Below, in pieces: positions 13,401-24,412 of a stretch of DNA of 64,000 bases; the stretch's first letter is position 1; every line of letters begins with the position of its first letter. The notes under the pieces were generated by a model. The model did no database searches, was not told the origin of the DNA, and saw only the letters and a list, made by a program, of their open reading frames with translations. The stretch is from Globodera rostochiensis (Eukaryota; Nematoda; Chromadorea; Rhabditida; Heteroderidae): contig JAEVLN010000005.1 in NCBI GenBank assembly GCA_018350325.1, forward strand, positions 1,188,142-1,252,141. Direction: 5' to 3'. The position numbers were made by a program, and so were the translations under genes.

Positions 13401-16400
13401 TTGTCAAATATATGGAGAAAAAAGATCAATTTAAACATAATTTATCGGAAGAATTTGCCAAAATTGGTTCTTTTAAAGGTGTGCAATTTTCCAATAATAA
13501 ATAATGATTCATAAATCACGTTTTGCTTAATGTAAAAATGGATTTATTTAAATTTAAATTTTAGTTTTTTATAACAACGCATTTCTTTGTGGGAAATATG
13601 AAGAATTTATGACAAAGCCTTGCGCAGAAATGCAATGGACAATAATTGATGTTGGAGCATATATAAATGAAATTGGACATCGTTTAAAAACGATTGATGA
13701 AATGGAAAAATTTGCTTATTTTGAAAATTCATTGAATAAAAAAAGAACGGAACAAATGGTGAACGAATGGCAGGAATTTATGCTAAGAATTGGAAAAACG
13801 GATGCGAACGAAATGGAGCAAAAGATGAACCAAATTTTGTTGAATTTGTTAAATATTGAAAATTCTTTTGAACTTAAAACTCAAAACGCTAAACAAATGC
13901 AGAGGATGAAAAGGCAAATTCATTTGAAAAATTTATCGATGGCACTTTTATGGAGTTCGGCATTTGGGAAACAATGGGCAAACTATGAGAATAAAATTAT
14001 AAAGGAAAAATTGTATTATTTATTAGGCGAAAGATTCGGGGCAGAACGTTTCGATAAAGTGAAATTGGAGTGGAAAAATATGGTCCAACAAATTGAATTA
14101 GGTGAAAAAATAAGCTAAAAAAATTTATTGCAAATTTTATGATTTTTATTTAGATGGCGAATTGTATGATAAATACATACCCAAAAATGAACAAACTAAT
14201 TTCATTGGTGCAAACTTTCCAATTTTATCGCAACAAATTAATTTAAGTGACGACAATGTTAGTTTGTTTGTTTGTTTGTTTTTATTTTTGTTTTTAATTT
14301 AAGCTAATTTTTAGTTAGAAACTTTTTTGGAAGAGATGATAAGAAATAATATACCTGAAGATGCTAAAATCGGTCAGCAAATAACAGAGGAATTAAACGA
14401 AATTCGCTCAATCGTTGAAGAATGGGTGAATTCTTTTATTTTAAGTATTTAAATTGGCCATGCTGATTTGTTCTTTAGATTTAGATCATAAATTTTAATT
14501 TACATAAAATAATAATAATGTTTTTATGCAATTTTATTTAGTCAAATGGAATCGCCCGACTTTACATTTCCGGCTCTTTTTTGCTTGGGACCCGCACAAT
14601 TGGCTCGGACATTGATTTGCTTTGCCTGGCCCCGGGAAAGATTATAAAGCCGATGCATTTTTTCGACGCAGAAAATATTTTTTGCAAAGAAAATGAATGT
14701 TCAACGGAAGCAACAAATTCTTTATATTGTCAACTTTGCAAAGTATCTTATTAAATTGCGTTTATTAAATTAATAAATTGTCAATTTATACTTTCAGAAC
14801 AAAAATGTGAAAAGTTTGGTGAAAACCCCGTTCGGATCAGTTTTCCTGATCAAATTTGAGTTTAATGAAATTAATTTTGATTTGACATTTGTTGCAATTC
14901 CTGGCCGACAAACTTTGCCACAATTATTAGACGATGAATTAATGGCAAAATATATAAGCAGCTTTAAACACAATAAAAGCTTTGATCACAAAAGGATGCT
15001 ACGCGCATTATCGAGTGATTGACATTATTAATTTTTATTGGAAAAAAAATTCAATAAAAATTGAATAATTATATTTTTTCAGTAAAATATGGTGATGATT
15101 TTAGGCTATCGCTCAACTTTGTACATTGCCAATTTATTCCAAGAAAATTGTGTCAGCAGCGTTAATTCCCTTTTAGCGAATCGCGGCGATGTTGTGCAAA
15201 AAAAGGACAAATTGGAAAATAAAAAATCCAAAAGCTTCCGAATAATAATTTTGTTTTTAAAAATATGGGCAATAAGTGAGAAAAATTATCAATTATTTTA
15301 AATTAGTCAAATTTAGATAACCATATTTATTCGACTGCTTATGGCTATTTGAATGGGTCAACGTTGACCATAATGGTCGCAAAAATCATGTTACTTTACC
15401 CAACCGCGTCATTACCATTTTTACTCGAAAAATTCTTTGTTTTTTATTTAGCAAGGTAATTTTTTTGTTTAAAAATGTGAAATTAAATTGTGTATTGCGT
15501 TTGAAAAGAAAATGTTTCATTTGAAATATATTCTTCAATTTATTATAATTATAATTATTCTATCTTTGAATTACATCCATCCATTAAATAATTCAGACCA
15601 ATTCGTGTGCCGGTGCAACTCAACAAATTGAGATTAGAGGAAAATTTGAGTGCAGACGAAAATCCGGACCCATTTTTTGTGAGAAAACCGGATGAGCAAG
15701 AAATGCCGGTTTATATGCCAATGTTTCCGGAACAAAATGTGGCAAAAAGCGTCACACATTGCGCAGTCAGAATCATACGAAATGAAATGATAAATGGTTA
15801 ATAAAAAAATTTTTTTATTATGTTATAATGTGTTTAAGCTTTCAACAAAATTAATGTTATGAACGCTGAAAATTTGAACAACTTGTTAACAAGTGCAATT
15901 CCATTTGCAGAAAAAGTGACGCTTTTTTTATTAATCCAAAAACTAAAATTACTTAATTTATTTTTAGTATGAAACATTTATTTTGGTAAATTGTGTGTCG
16001 AAGCAAAACGACCGCGGAGAACGTTTTTGTCAATTTGTTGCGGGTCGAATTCGTTTACAAATTGTTTTTGACATTGACTTGAAAGGAAACAACAAAACCG
16101 AGACTCAGCTATACAATGGCATTTATCAGAAAAATTGCGCCTTTCATGAAACACTTTCAAAACTTTCATTTTCATTTAGGTAAATTTGAAATAATTTCAT
16201 TTAGTTATTAAAAAAAGGTGGAAAAATAATCTAAAATAATTTTTTAATAGTTTAAATTTCTTATTTTGCCACAATTGTTTTAGACCAAATCATTGCAACT
16301 TTTGGCTGATTGGAATTCGTAGCGATGAAAGCAAAGAAACCCTAACAAATAATTTAAATAAATTCGATCTCAAAATCAAATGCGATTATTTAAAGTACAA

Positions 16401-16651
16401 CTATCCAACAACTACTGACAATGTAAAAGAATTATGCTATGGCAAAGAGCCAAGCGAAATTGAGGAGCAATGCAAAAAATTGGGAATTGATTTGAAATCA
16501 ATCATTGTGAGTAGGGAGGAGCTGTCTGATAATAAGGTAGGTACTAATTGCTGCAACAAAAAAGTTTGAAATTTAAATTTTTGGTTTTTGCCCCGGTATT
16601 TATTGTCTGAAATTAAAAATAATCATTTCTCAGATTACAAACGGACACTAA
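7408..16651 (+). CDS. Giant poly(A) polymerase: ~1,600-aa novel region fused to PAP catalytic domain
   Basis: 27 exons: 7408-7417, 7466-7771, 7988-8243, 8665-8861, 8949-9578, 9620-9746, 9825-10090, 10178-10333, 10427-10824, 10870-11080, 11169-11479, 11753-12113, 12234-12509, 12627-12902, 12969-13478, 13565-14101, 14154-14257, 14315-14425, 14542-14742, 14798-15014, 15105-15275, 15317-15455, 15597-15796, 15839-15915, 15968-16179, 16284-16536, 16634-16651. They total 6,531 nt (2,176 aa) with every phase matched and no internal stop. Residues from about 1610 align with eukaryotic poly(A) polymerase, which extends mRNA 3' ends in the nucleus: SGSFLLGT...GSDID (catalytic Asp1704 and Asp1706), third Asp1776 in INFDLTF, central domain with NHIYSTAYGYLNGS, and the RNA-binding domain start (GRIRLQIVFDID). 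The first ~1,600 residues are Lys/Glu/Asn-rich and helical, with a very basic stretch near 13,090-13,200; I recognise no domain. The 10-nt first exon is the least certain part. The upstream region could be a separate gene, but continuous phase argues against that. Confidence 0.8.
7780..7848. mobile_element. 69-bp hAT-type MITE at a splice donor
   Basis: Inverted ends ccgggatgtaaatcgc / gcgatttacatccctg, flanked by an exact 8-bp duplication gtttgtat (7772-7779 and 7849-7856). The target duplication begins with the GT donor of the second coding exon of the poly(A) polymerase gene, so the insertion duplicated the donor and left the upstream copy in use. hAT elements make 8-bp duplications and often start CAGGG, as the right end does here. 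Confidence 0.8.
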
Positions 16652-16858
16652 TTCTGTTAAGAAGGAAGGAAGCTAACTCTTAAATAATTATCCTTTCATA
16701 TGTATCACCATTTTAGCGTGGTTTTTAAAATTATTTAATTTATGGTTAAAACTTCGAAAGTTGCACACCAAATGATGGCAGTTTTAAATCTCTTCTCAAA
16801 TTATCATAAAAGGAGAATTATTAATTAATCACTTGCAAATCAATTTTTTTTTAATTCT

Positions 16859-16890
16859 CTCGGCGGCGCCTGTTGGCACCCAGGGCTGTC
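16859..16890. repeat. SINE-tail palindrome beside one end of a CAGGG element
   Basis: The motif ctcggcggcgcctgttggcac is followed directly by cagggctgtctcgaaatttc, which looks like one end of a hAT-type MITE. No matching second end was found nearby. A similar right end (cacagccctgg) lies near 8,540 in an intron. Confidence 0.45.
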
Positions 16891-17039
16891 TCGAAATTTC
16901 GATTTTCGATTTAGACAAAAATTGGCTGTTTTTCGAAAATAATTTCAAAAGTCGTGGTCCCGGCTTTTAAATTTTTGGCAAGGATGGGCAGTGGGTCTTG
17001 CCAATTTTTTGACAAAATTTTAAGTTTTTACATGTGTAC

Positions 17040-17320
17040 CGCAGATAAACTGATGGCTCAGTGGTTTGTCTTTTCTATGTTGTTTTTGAGTTCGAACCCG
17101 CTTCATTGCGTTCATTCTTTTTAACCTTTCTTCGGCCTTCACATTCTATCCCCCATTAACGAAACATTTTTAATGATTTCCAAATATTTTTAAACTAAAA
17201 TGCGCACAAAAAAAAGAATTTTTGAAATAAATTAATCACGTCTTCTTGAATTTTTGCTTTCATTTTCTTAACAATATCAGTAAAATTTTCAAAATTTTCT
17301 TGGCGGCGCCTCAATCGTGT
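17040..17320 (+). repeat. tRNA-derived SINE copy
   Basis: The head (gatggctcagtggtttg ... gagttcgaacccgc) resembles the A and B boxes of a tRNA promoter. The body contains aagaatttttgaaataaatt, and the tail ends in a ggcggcgcc motif. The same head-body-tail order occurs at 21.16-21.59 kb, and a body-only fragment near 28.35 kb, so this is a dispersed family. RNA polymerase III transcription is inferred from the boxes. Confidence 0.6.
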
Positions 17321-17362
17321 TTCTTAATTCACAGTTCCTCGCTTCAGCCTTCTTCGCCCTTC

Positions 17363-17559
17363 TCATTTCCATCCGTGATGATGATGATGGTCCTCATCCC
17401 CTGCAAAATAACAAATATATAAATAAAGCGCGTTAAACGCAATTTAAACTTACGCCGAACGCGCAAAAGGGGAGAGGCGGCGCCGCCGTCAGCGGCCCCA
17501 CTGACTGAGCCAATCTCCGCGCCGTTCATGCCGACCAAAGCGCCCAATATAAGGAGCAT
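17363..17559 (-). CDS. Tiny secreted peptide with His5 tail, 47 aa
   Basis: Exon 1 (17454-17559) gives a signal peptide (MLLILGALVGMNGA) and a Gly/Ala-rich stretch ending LLRVR. Exon 2 (17363-17400) adds RDEDHHHHHGWK and a stop. The junction is phase 1 with a strong gtaagt donor and ttttgcag acceptor. A dibasic RR just before the His run could be a processing site, leaving a short acidic/His peptide that might bind metal or act as a neuropeptide-like product. The family is unknown. An additional upstream exon is possible because the frame stays open slightly above the ATG. Confidence 0.5.
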
Positions 17560-17610
17560 GATCAGCGTAACCGACACGCCCTTTGATAAATGAGTGTAAT
17601 TGCCTAATTA

Positions 17611-18509
17611 CCGTATTTTTCCTATTAGTAGCCCACTCTCCATTTGAAGCCCCTCTCTAATTGTAGCCCCCCCTAGAGGGAGGTTTGAAAAATAGAAGCC
17701 CCCTCTCTATTTGAAGCCCCTCTCTAATTATAGCCCTCCCCCCTACCCCCAAGCCGTGAATTTTTAAAATTATCTAACTAAGTCCGTACATAGTTCCTAT
17801 TTTTCGCCATTATCATTTACATACGTTAAAATTTAGCGTTTTTCTAATTAAAAAAAATGAGTGACGAAATTCTCAAGAGTTACTACAGTTGTTAGTGCCA
17901 AAAATGAGCTCCATTTCGACCGATTTTGAACTCCGAATCCAAATTTAAACTTTTTTTCAAAAATTGAAAATCTTCTATAAATTAATTTTGACCTCAAAAT
18001 CATGCCAAAAGCACAAAATACAATGAAAAGGGAATTCAGATTTTGATTCCCTGAATTTATAGCTCCTTTTCAAATAAGCTAATCTACCGCAAAGAGATCA
18101 GTGGTTGTTCTTGAATTTGACTATTCTCTAATGTGTTTCCTATCCTTTATTATTTGATTAAAATTAGGGTTGTGAGCGGTCGGTATTAAACCGGGGGTAC
18201 CGGTTTTCTGTTAGGCCGGTTTTACGGCCCCCGGTTTCGGTGATGGGTCCGTGGAATTATGAATTTTGTCAAATAAAATATGGTTATGGCGCTTCTTATC
18301 ATTAAAGAAATTTATTTTGGTTCAAAAAATAATAGAAAAATTCGAATTAGGTATACGACGGTACCTATGTTAATGGGTACCTAATTCAAAAAAAATACGT
18401 TGAGAAATAGAAGCCCACTCTCCATTTGAAGCCCCTCTCTATTTGTAGCCCCCCCTCGAGGGGAGGTTGAAAAATAGAAGCCCATGGGCTACTAATAGGA
18501 AAAATACGG
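17611..18509. mobile_element. TA-flanked MITE with agcccctctc repeats
   Basis: Outer ends are inverted: CCGTATTTTTCCTATTAGTA on the left and its complement on the right, with TA on both sides. Inside each end lie repeated phrases of the type tttgaagcccctctctaatt. TA target sites and this kind of end are typical of Tc1/mariner-superfamily non-autonomous elements. No transposase is encoded. A ggtacc-rich motif near 18,180-18,245 may be a nested insertion. Confidence 0.75.
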
Positions 18510-18973
18510 TAGTTGATTTTGGACTTTGTAAGTTTTGCAATGTGAACATTAGTAATGTTAAAATGGTAACAATTTTTGGACTTTGTAGTTAATTAATATT
18601 ATGTTCGCCAAACACCCCCTTTTTTTGTAAATAATAAATAATAACGACGCTACAAAATTTGAAATTTTTAATTGAAACTTGAAATTTCAATCTTAAGCTT
18701 ATTTTTCAATTTTCGTCATTTTTCCATAATAAATATTATGCATTTTTCTAGAAAAAAATTATTTTTAAGCATTTTTTCCGAAAATTCTTGAAGAAAATCA
18801 CTTGCTATTTCTTTGTCAGGCTTGGATCAATTTTTTTAAATTTTCTCGGCGGCGCCTGTTGGCACCCCCGGCCCCTTCCCCATTCCTAAAAAAGCTTTAT
18901 TTCAAAAGACGAGCGCCAAAAACTACCGATTTTTGTGAAGATTGCTGAAATCGGTATTAAAAAGAGTAATTAG

Positions 18974-19669
18974 CAGGGCTGGCACTTTTAGGTAAATACC
19001 TATTTTTTCTGCGAATTTGGCACGCTGAGTTAAGCACAAAAAACACGTTTTTAGCTCAATTTGAGGCTCCTAGAATGGACTTTATAATAACTATTTTTAC
19101 CTATTTCAGCTTTTTTCTACCTATTACCTAGGTACCTATTTTTCTACCTATTTCGACCTTTTTGTTACCTATTTTCAGGTTTTTGAATTTTTTTAAATAT
19201 AATTCTGCTGAAAATGCCAAAAAAAAAGCCAAAATGTGCACCAAAAATACCGAAAAATGGCAATTCCGGTAGTTTTAAGCGCCAGGTCAATCATCACTCT
19301 GGCCATTTCGGCTCCAGCGCCATTTGGACGCGGCCTTTTAGCGCCGCATTTGTTTCCTTATTTTTATGCGAGTTTTATGGATTTTTTTCGAAAATGACTA
19401 AAAGGCTATCGTTAAATATGAATTATTTTTTAAAAACAGTCAGAAATCGATGAAAAATGCCAAAATATGCTCGAAGCCCCAAAATATGCTTTTATTTTAA
19501 ATCCCTTTTTTTGTTTGGTGTTTAAAAATTTTCGGTAAAAATTTTTTACTTACCTATTTTTGTACCTATTTCAAGGTTTTTGTACCTATTTGGTACCTAT
19601 TTTGGCTTTTTTTCACACCTATTTAGGTACCTATTTTCCAATTTTTCTTACCTAAAAGTGCCAGCCCTG
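18974..19669. mobile_element. hAT-type MITE, 696 bp
   Basis: Ends CAGGGCTGGCACTTTTAGGT and its inverted copy, flanked by an exact 8-bp duplication gtaattag. The interior is a string of degenerate tacctattt words on both arms. The one open stretch inside (19214-19453) has no protein similarity that I can see. Confidence 0.88.
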
Positions 19670-19677
19670 GTAATTAG

Positions 19678-20899
19678 TCAATAGAATTATTAATTGTTTA
19701 AATTGTTTAAATTCGTTTAATTAGCTCAGTCAACCAATCGACAACTTAAACATATTGTAAGGAGTTCCGTTCGGCATTTCCCATTCTATTCACCCCTCAA
19801 CGAACTGCTGCTGGACTTTACCCCGGGTATTGATCACATTTATTAATTTCAACAATGTCCCCGCCCACATTGATTCATCCTGTTCCCCTCCTTTCCCCAA
19901 GCGATCAGTCTTCATCCCTCTGTTTGCTTTTTCCATCGGTCGTTGAGCAGGACAGAATAAACGCTATCCGCAATGTTGGATTGGAGAGTTGGGGAGTCCA
20001 TCACCAATGCCCAGGGCCCCGGCATCCTCCCCATCTTTCCCCTTCCCCCAATTCCATCCGGGGGGTGCTTAATCTGGGGGGGCACAGTGCGCTTCCCTCA
20101 CTGGTAGCACCGGATGGTTCTCTTTTTTGTGAACAGTCCATCGGCACAACAACGAGGGCAGAAGATGAATGTGCCGGCCGAGAGAAACGGGGTACCCCTC
20201 GCCTGCGGGCTTGAAGCAGTAAATGTGCACGGAGAAGTGATTGAATGGTGAAATTGTTGCCCGGACTAGTACAGACTAAAGGGGCCATGCAAAAAATGGG
20301 GTAAATTAATGCGCGGTCCAGTACAAAACTAAAGGGGTCTTGAGAAAAGTGCCGTCAATGGATGCCCGGTCTAGAAAAACTAAAGGGGCCTACGAAAGCC
20401 AAACGAGTTCGGTCATTTGAGTCCGGACTAAAACGTCCAAACGACGACAAATAAGCAGAAAAATGGTAACTGCATCATCGGGAGATGATTTAACCTGACC
20501 TGAGGGCCAGAAGCAGCCCAATTATTCTACTCAAACCAAAAAAAAAACTGGTCAAGACTCGGAATCGTACAAAAACTAAAGGTCATTTGAAATTTGACCA
20601 AGTCAGGAGATCCCAGGCCTGCGGGCCTGAATCAGCTGATGTAAATGAAAGAATGGCGAATTGCTGGAGTTCCCCTGGCCTGTGGCCCTGAAACAGCTGA
20701 TATAAATGAAAGAGATGGCGAAATGACCATCGGAGCAAGTGCTAAGAAATTCGGGCAGGGAAAAACGTCAGTGAAGTGCCAGAGGTGGAAAAGGTTCACC
20801 CAAAGAAAAATGAGCGCACCATTTATGGAATCAACATGCTCTCCAGTGGATTGTCCGCGATTTCAAGCCTAGAAATAGTAAAGAATAGGCAAAATGTTA
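19678..20899. repeat. Unclassified GC-richer repeat region
   Basis: Includes two adjacent degenerate copies of a roughly 75-bp unit at about 20,606-20,730 (gcctgcgggcctgaatcagc, then gcctgtggccctgaaacagc). The motif a(c)taaaggggcc recurs at 20,270-20,400. Long open frames occur on both strands because of base composition, but none shows splice structure or a family motif. Confidence 0.35.
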
Positions 20900-20957
20900 G
20901 CCCCGGGTGGGACTCGAACCCACGTCCTCCACCCAATCCGTGGGCAGCTCTTCCAAC

Positions 20958-21820
20958 TAGGGGTGAGCGGGACCGGTACCGGGACCGGGACCGGGACGGG
21001 ATTTCCCGGTTTTTTCAGGTCCCGGTCCCGGTCGGGACGGGACTTTTTAAAATCTGAAAGTCCCGGTCCCGGTTTTTTGGTCCCGCCGGGACCGGGACCA
21101 ACCGGGACTAAATTTACACCCCTAATGATGGCATCATTGAGTGACAATTTCAAAAGAGAACGCGGTGTCTTAGTGGTTTGCCTTCCGGCTCGTCAAATGT
21201 TTGTGTCGGGTTCGAGTCCGCTTGAGTACAAACATTTATTTATTCTTTTTCCTAGACTCACATAATTTTTTTCCCTAATAATAAAAATATTTTAATAATT
21301 TTTAAATTTTTTAATTAAGCTAACAAGAATTTTTGAAATAAATTCATCACATCTTCCTGAATTTTTGCTTTAATTTCCTTAACAAAGATTGCCAATTTTT
21401 GTAAACATTTCTCCGACGGCGCCTGTCGGCACCGCCGGACATCCTCCACTCTTACGTAAACCAGTTTTTTTTCTCTGAAATTCCGAAGCAAAATTCATAA
21501 TTTTGCTAAAATTTTGATGAAATTCTTTAACAAAATTGAGTCAAAATTTCAAAAATTTTTCTCGGCGGCGCCTATCGGCACCGCCGACCCCCACCCTCCC
21601 TAAAAGTAAATCTCAAAAAATGATATGATAAAATTGAAGTTAAAGACAATGAGGAAAATATTTTTGAATAACAAAAAATTTTTTGTTTTACCATTGAACA
21701 TTACAAAAAAAATTTTCCCTTGAAAAGTCCCGGTTAGTCCCGGTCCCGGTCCCGGTTTTTCTGGTCCCGGGAAGTCCCGGTCCCGGTTTTTCCCAAAAGT
21801 CCCGGTCCCGCTCAACCCTA
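20958..21820. mobile_element. hAT-type MITE inserted in the tRNA-like sequence
   Basis: Ends TAGGGGTGAGCGGGACC and its near-complement ggtcccgctcaacccta, with an exact 8-bp duplication cttccaac on both sides. The arms are made of cccggtcccggt words and are strongly self-complementary. A SINE copy lies between the arms, so insertions are nested three deep. Confidence 0.82.
21159..21587 (+). repeat. tRNA-derived SINE nested in the MITE
   Basis: Head gcggtgtcttagtggtttgc ... gggttcgagtccgc (A/B-box-like), body with aagaatttttgaaataaatt, and two tail palindromes (21,411-21,439 and 21,561-21,587) of the form ctcggcggcgcc...ggcaccgcc. It matches the copy at 17.04 kb in order and wording. Confidence 0.6.
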
Positions 21821-21842
21821 CTTCCAACTGAGCTACCGGCGC

Positions 21843-22402
21843 GTCCCATTAGCCTGCTTCTTTATGGATGATCTTTTGCCCCCGCCATAGGCGTTTTAAC
21901 CGTTCACTTCCAACCAGCGGAACACACAAATCCTTACAAAATGTTTAGGGAGTAATCGGCAGCTATCGATTTTCCGAAAGTTTCCGACTTTTTGCTCAAA
22001 ATTTCGGAAATCCTCGGAATTCCGAGTCATCAAAATTTTTCGGAACTCGGATATCGGAATTCCGTCCATCCCTGGCTTACAACCTTTTTTTGCAACATTA
22101 TGAAAGTAAAGAATAGTACAAGCCAGTATAATATGTAAATTGAAAAAGTTCACATTTTGCATTAAGTACAAAATTAGCTTTTCTTCGAGCAGACTGCTCG
22201 CGGGGACTCAGTCGTCTCGCGACCGTCATTTCCCAAAATGGTGGGTGGCTCGGCTCGTCTTTTTCCCCCGCAAATTTGCCTTCCGCCCAAATCAATACAT
22301 TTTGGTTACATATTATAGCCAACACAGCCTTTTGCATAAAACGAATCGCTTAACTGAAAATCTTATCTTTAAAAAATTATTTTAAATTTTAAGACTTTTA
22401 AG
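21843..22402. other. Repeat-derived stretch, no gene supported
   Basis: The part up to about 22,075 has short inverted ttccga/tcggaa words and ends in ccatccctgg, like the end of another CAGGG element. 22,100-22,340 is open on both strands without splice sites that would build a gene. Confidence 0.35.
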
Positions 22403-22823
22403 CTGGGCCGTAGCCAGAAAAAATTTTCGGGGGGAGGGGGGGGGGGGGGGGGGGGGGGGGCAAAGTCAAAAAAAGTCGATTCTTCGGTATGAATTTTTGA
22501 CATTTTTAAAAAAATATACGATTTTTAGGGGGGGGGGGGGGGGGGGGGGGAGAGTGTTTTCCTTCCTTGCATTTTTGTTAAAATTTTGAATTTGACTCGG
22601 TAAGAAATTTTCAACCAAAATTTTGAAACCCCGGTAATTTTTGGAACAATTTAGAAATGGGAGGGGTTCGGCGGTGTCGATAGGCACCGCCGGGAAAACA
22701 ATGTTTGTTAAGAAAATTCGTCACTAATTTTCAAAACAAAAGGGTCCCCCCCCCCCTAAAGTTTTTTTAACAAAAAACATTTCGGGGGAGGGAGCAGCTG
22801 CCCTTCCCTTGGCTATGACCCTG
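22403..22823. mobile_element. hAT-type MITE with long G runs
   Basis: Ends ctgggccgtagcc and ggctatgaccctg, with an exact 8-bp duplication cttttaag. Long G runs lie just inside (22,437-22,460 and 22,529-22,550). A SINE-tail palindrome (about 22,667-22,694) is embedded. The same ends and poly-G appear at 52.95 and 53.73 kb, so this is a family. Confidence 0.82.
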
Positions 22824-22943
22824 CTTTTAAGCCCTGCAAATTAATTTAAAAAATGTCAGAAATATGTTTTTTTCTATATTAAATGTTTTTTTATTATTCA
22901 CAATACAAAACGAAATTCATTCATTGTTTTAAAATTTAAATAG

Positions 22944-24412
22944 AAATACTTTGAATTTGAATTGGAAAAAACCGATTTTGGTGCGCTTTTATCAAAAAAT
23001 CATCCCACACAATTTTCTGTGTGCGGAAGGCCACAATTCTTCAACATGCCGGGGATTTTGTCACTTCTCTCCAGTTTTCTGGAAGCAAACGGACTTGGCG
23101 GACCCGACTTTTGGGGCCGATCCATTCTTGTGATGCAGGTGATTAGAAGTCTCCTCAAATCCTCGCGAATAAATTGGGCAATATAACAAATTTGGACTTT
23201 TAGAATAATTCACATATTTTTAATTGTATGAATCTAATCTCCTATTACATTTTTAATTTTCTTTTATTTTGTACACCTTGTTTTGCAAATTTGGCGATAA
23301 TACTTTGGTTTGTCCCCCCCCCCCCATTTTTGAAAAATTTGTCGATAAAAAGATGTTTTCTAGCGCATTAAAGAGGCGTAGAATCCGAATCTGACCTCCG
23401 ATCGACCTATTTTGAACCCCGGACCCGAATTCGAACATTTGGTCGAAAAATTCAAAATTCGCATTAATGTCTCAAAATTATTCAAATGACCATTATTTGC
23501 CTTTTCGATGTAAGTTTGTGCTTTTTGGGATTCTACGCCTCCGAATACTACTAGGAACGCCTATTTAGCGGCTTAGAAAAAAAATTTTTTTCAAAAAAGG
23601 GTGGGGGACGAATTAAAGTATTACCAATTGTTAAATTTTTTTAATTTAATTAAAATAATATAAAAATTTTATATTTAAAACAATGAAATCGATTTTCTAT
23701 AACACAGGGTTTTAACCTACTGATCAACACGTACCTGGAGTTGCGCTTCCTCGTCCCCATGCTCACTGCTGTGTTCTCTTCGCCCTCCTCTCTGCAGATC
23801 CCTTCAAGATTGCTCGCCATGTGCCTGGCCCTCTACTTTGTACTGCTCCAATGTGTTGTTTTTGTCCTATTACTACTCCGTCTGGTGTTCAACTCGATGA
23901 TTCTTCCATTAGTGAGAAGTGTTATAAAATATTTTTTTACACGGCTGAGACAAAACGTTTTAAATTGTTTGGGTTTTGAGAGTTCATTAAGCCGCTTAAA
24001 ATATTTCAGGTTGGAGTTCACTTGGTGCTGGTCGCCTCGATACTGCTTCAACTCGTCCAAATGCTTTTTACCGGTCAAACGGGCACAGAATTGTTTATTT
24101 GGTGTTGGTATTTGAGTGCATGTATTACGTTTACGCTCTACCAGGCCATGTCAGTGTGTCTTCCAAATTATATGACAAAAGAAATTTTTTGTTTGCATTG
24201 TTATACATATTGAGGAAATCGATTAATATAAAAATTTAAATTAAATTATGGTATGGCATCTTTTGCCTTTCTCCCCTTAGGCTATTTTCAACGGAACGTT
24301 CGCCCAAACTTTGTGCCAAAATTGCACCGACTCGGACGCGTGTCCGGAGGCTTTGGTTGCTGCCCCATCCGCCGCCGCCGCCGCGTGGTCATGTTTTGGC
24401 CGAGGCGCGTGA
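22944..24412 (+). CDS. Multi-pass membrane protein, 3' part (4 exons, 224+ aa)
   Basis: Exons 22944-23138, 23708-23911, 24010-24153 and 24281-24412, all phase 0, ending at a TGA. The first visible exon starts at an acceptor without an ATG, so the 5' end is missing or lies above the MITE that ends at 22,823. The protein has at least three hydrophobic spans: LRFLVPMLTAVF, then LAMCLALYFVLLQCVVFVLL, then HLVLVASILLQLVQML and LFIWCWYLSACITF. A Cys-containing tail (LCQNCTDSDACPEAL) and an Ala run follow. I do not recognise the family. The upstream MITE may have separated the gene from its start, so it could be a pseudogene. Confidence 0.55.

Larger units (their letters stand above)
20900..21842 (-). 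pseudogene. tRNA-like sequence split by a transposon
   Basis: Minus strand. Removing the inserted element (20958-21820) and one 8-bp duplication leaves a cloverleaf-like sequence: acceptor 5' side gcgccgg, D arm GCTCAGTTGGAAGAGC, T arm GTGGGTTCGAGTCCCAC and 3' side ccggggc (six of seven acceptor pairs). The anticodon arm is imperfect: with a 7-base loop the base before the anticodon would be C, not U. It may therefore be a tRNA pseudogene or the head of a SINE rather than a once-active gene. Confidence 0.5.

Noticed and set aside
15083..15104. Acceptor ttttttcag at 15,082 in the PAP domain
   Set aside because: It would put a stop or wrong frame into the central domain; the acceptor at 15,104 gives RALSSYRSTLYIANLF, which aligns with known poly(A) polymerases.
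16660..17030. Continuation of the PAP coding region beyond 16,651
   Set aside because: The last short exon ends with a stop and the following sequence is AT-rich, then SINE and MITE remnants.
19214..19453. 79-codon open frame
   Set aside because: It lies within a hAT-type MITE and is low-complexity.
22098..22337. Minus-strand open frame of 79 codons between repeats
   Set aside because: Some coding-like composition, but no start context, splice partners or recognisable motif; left unannotated.
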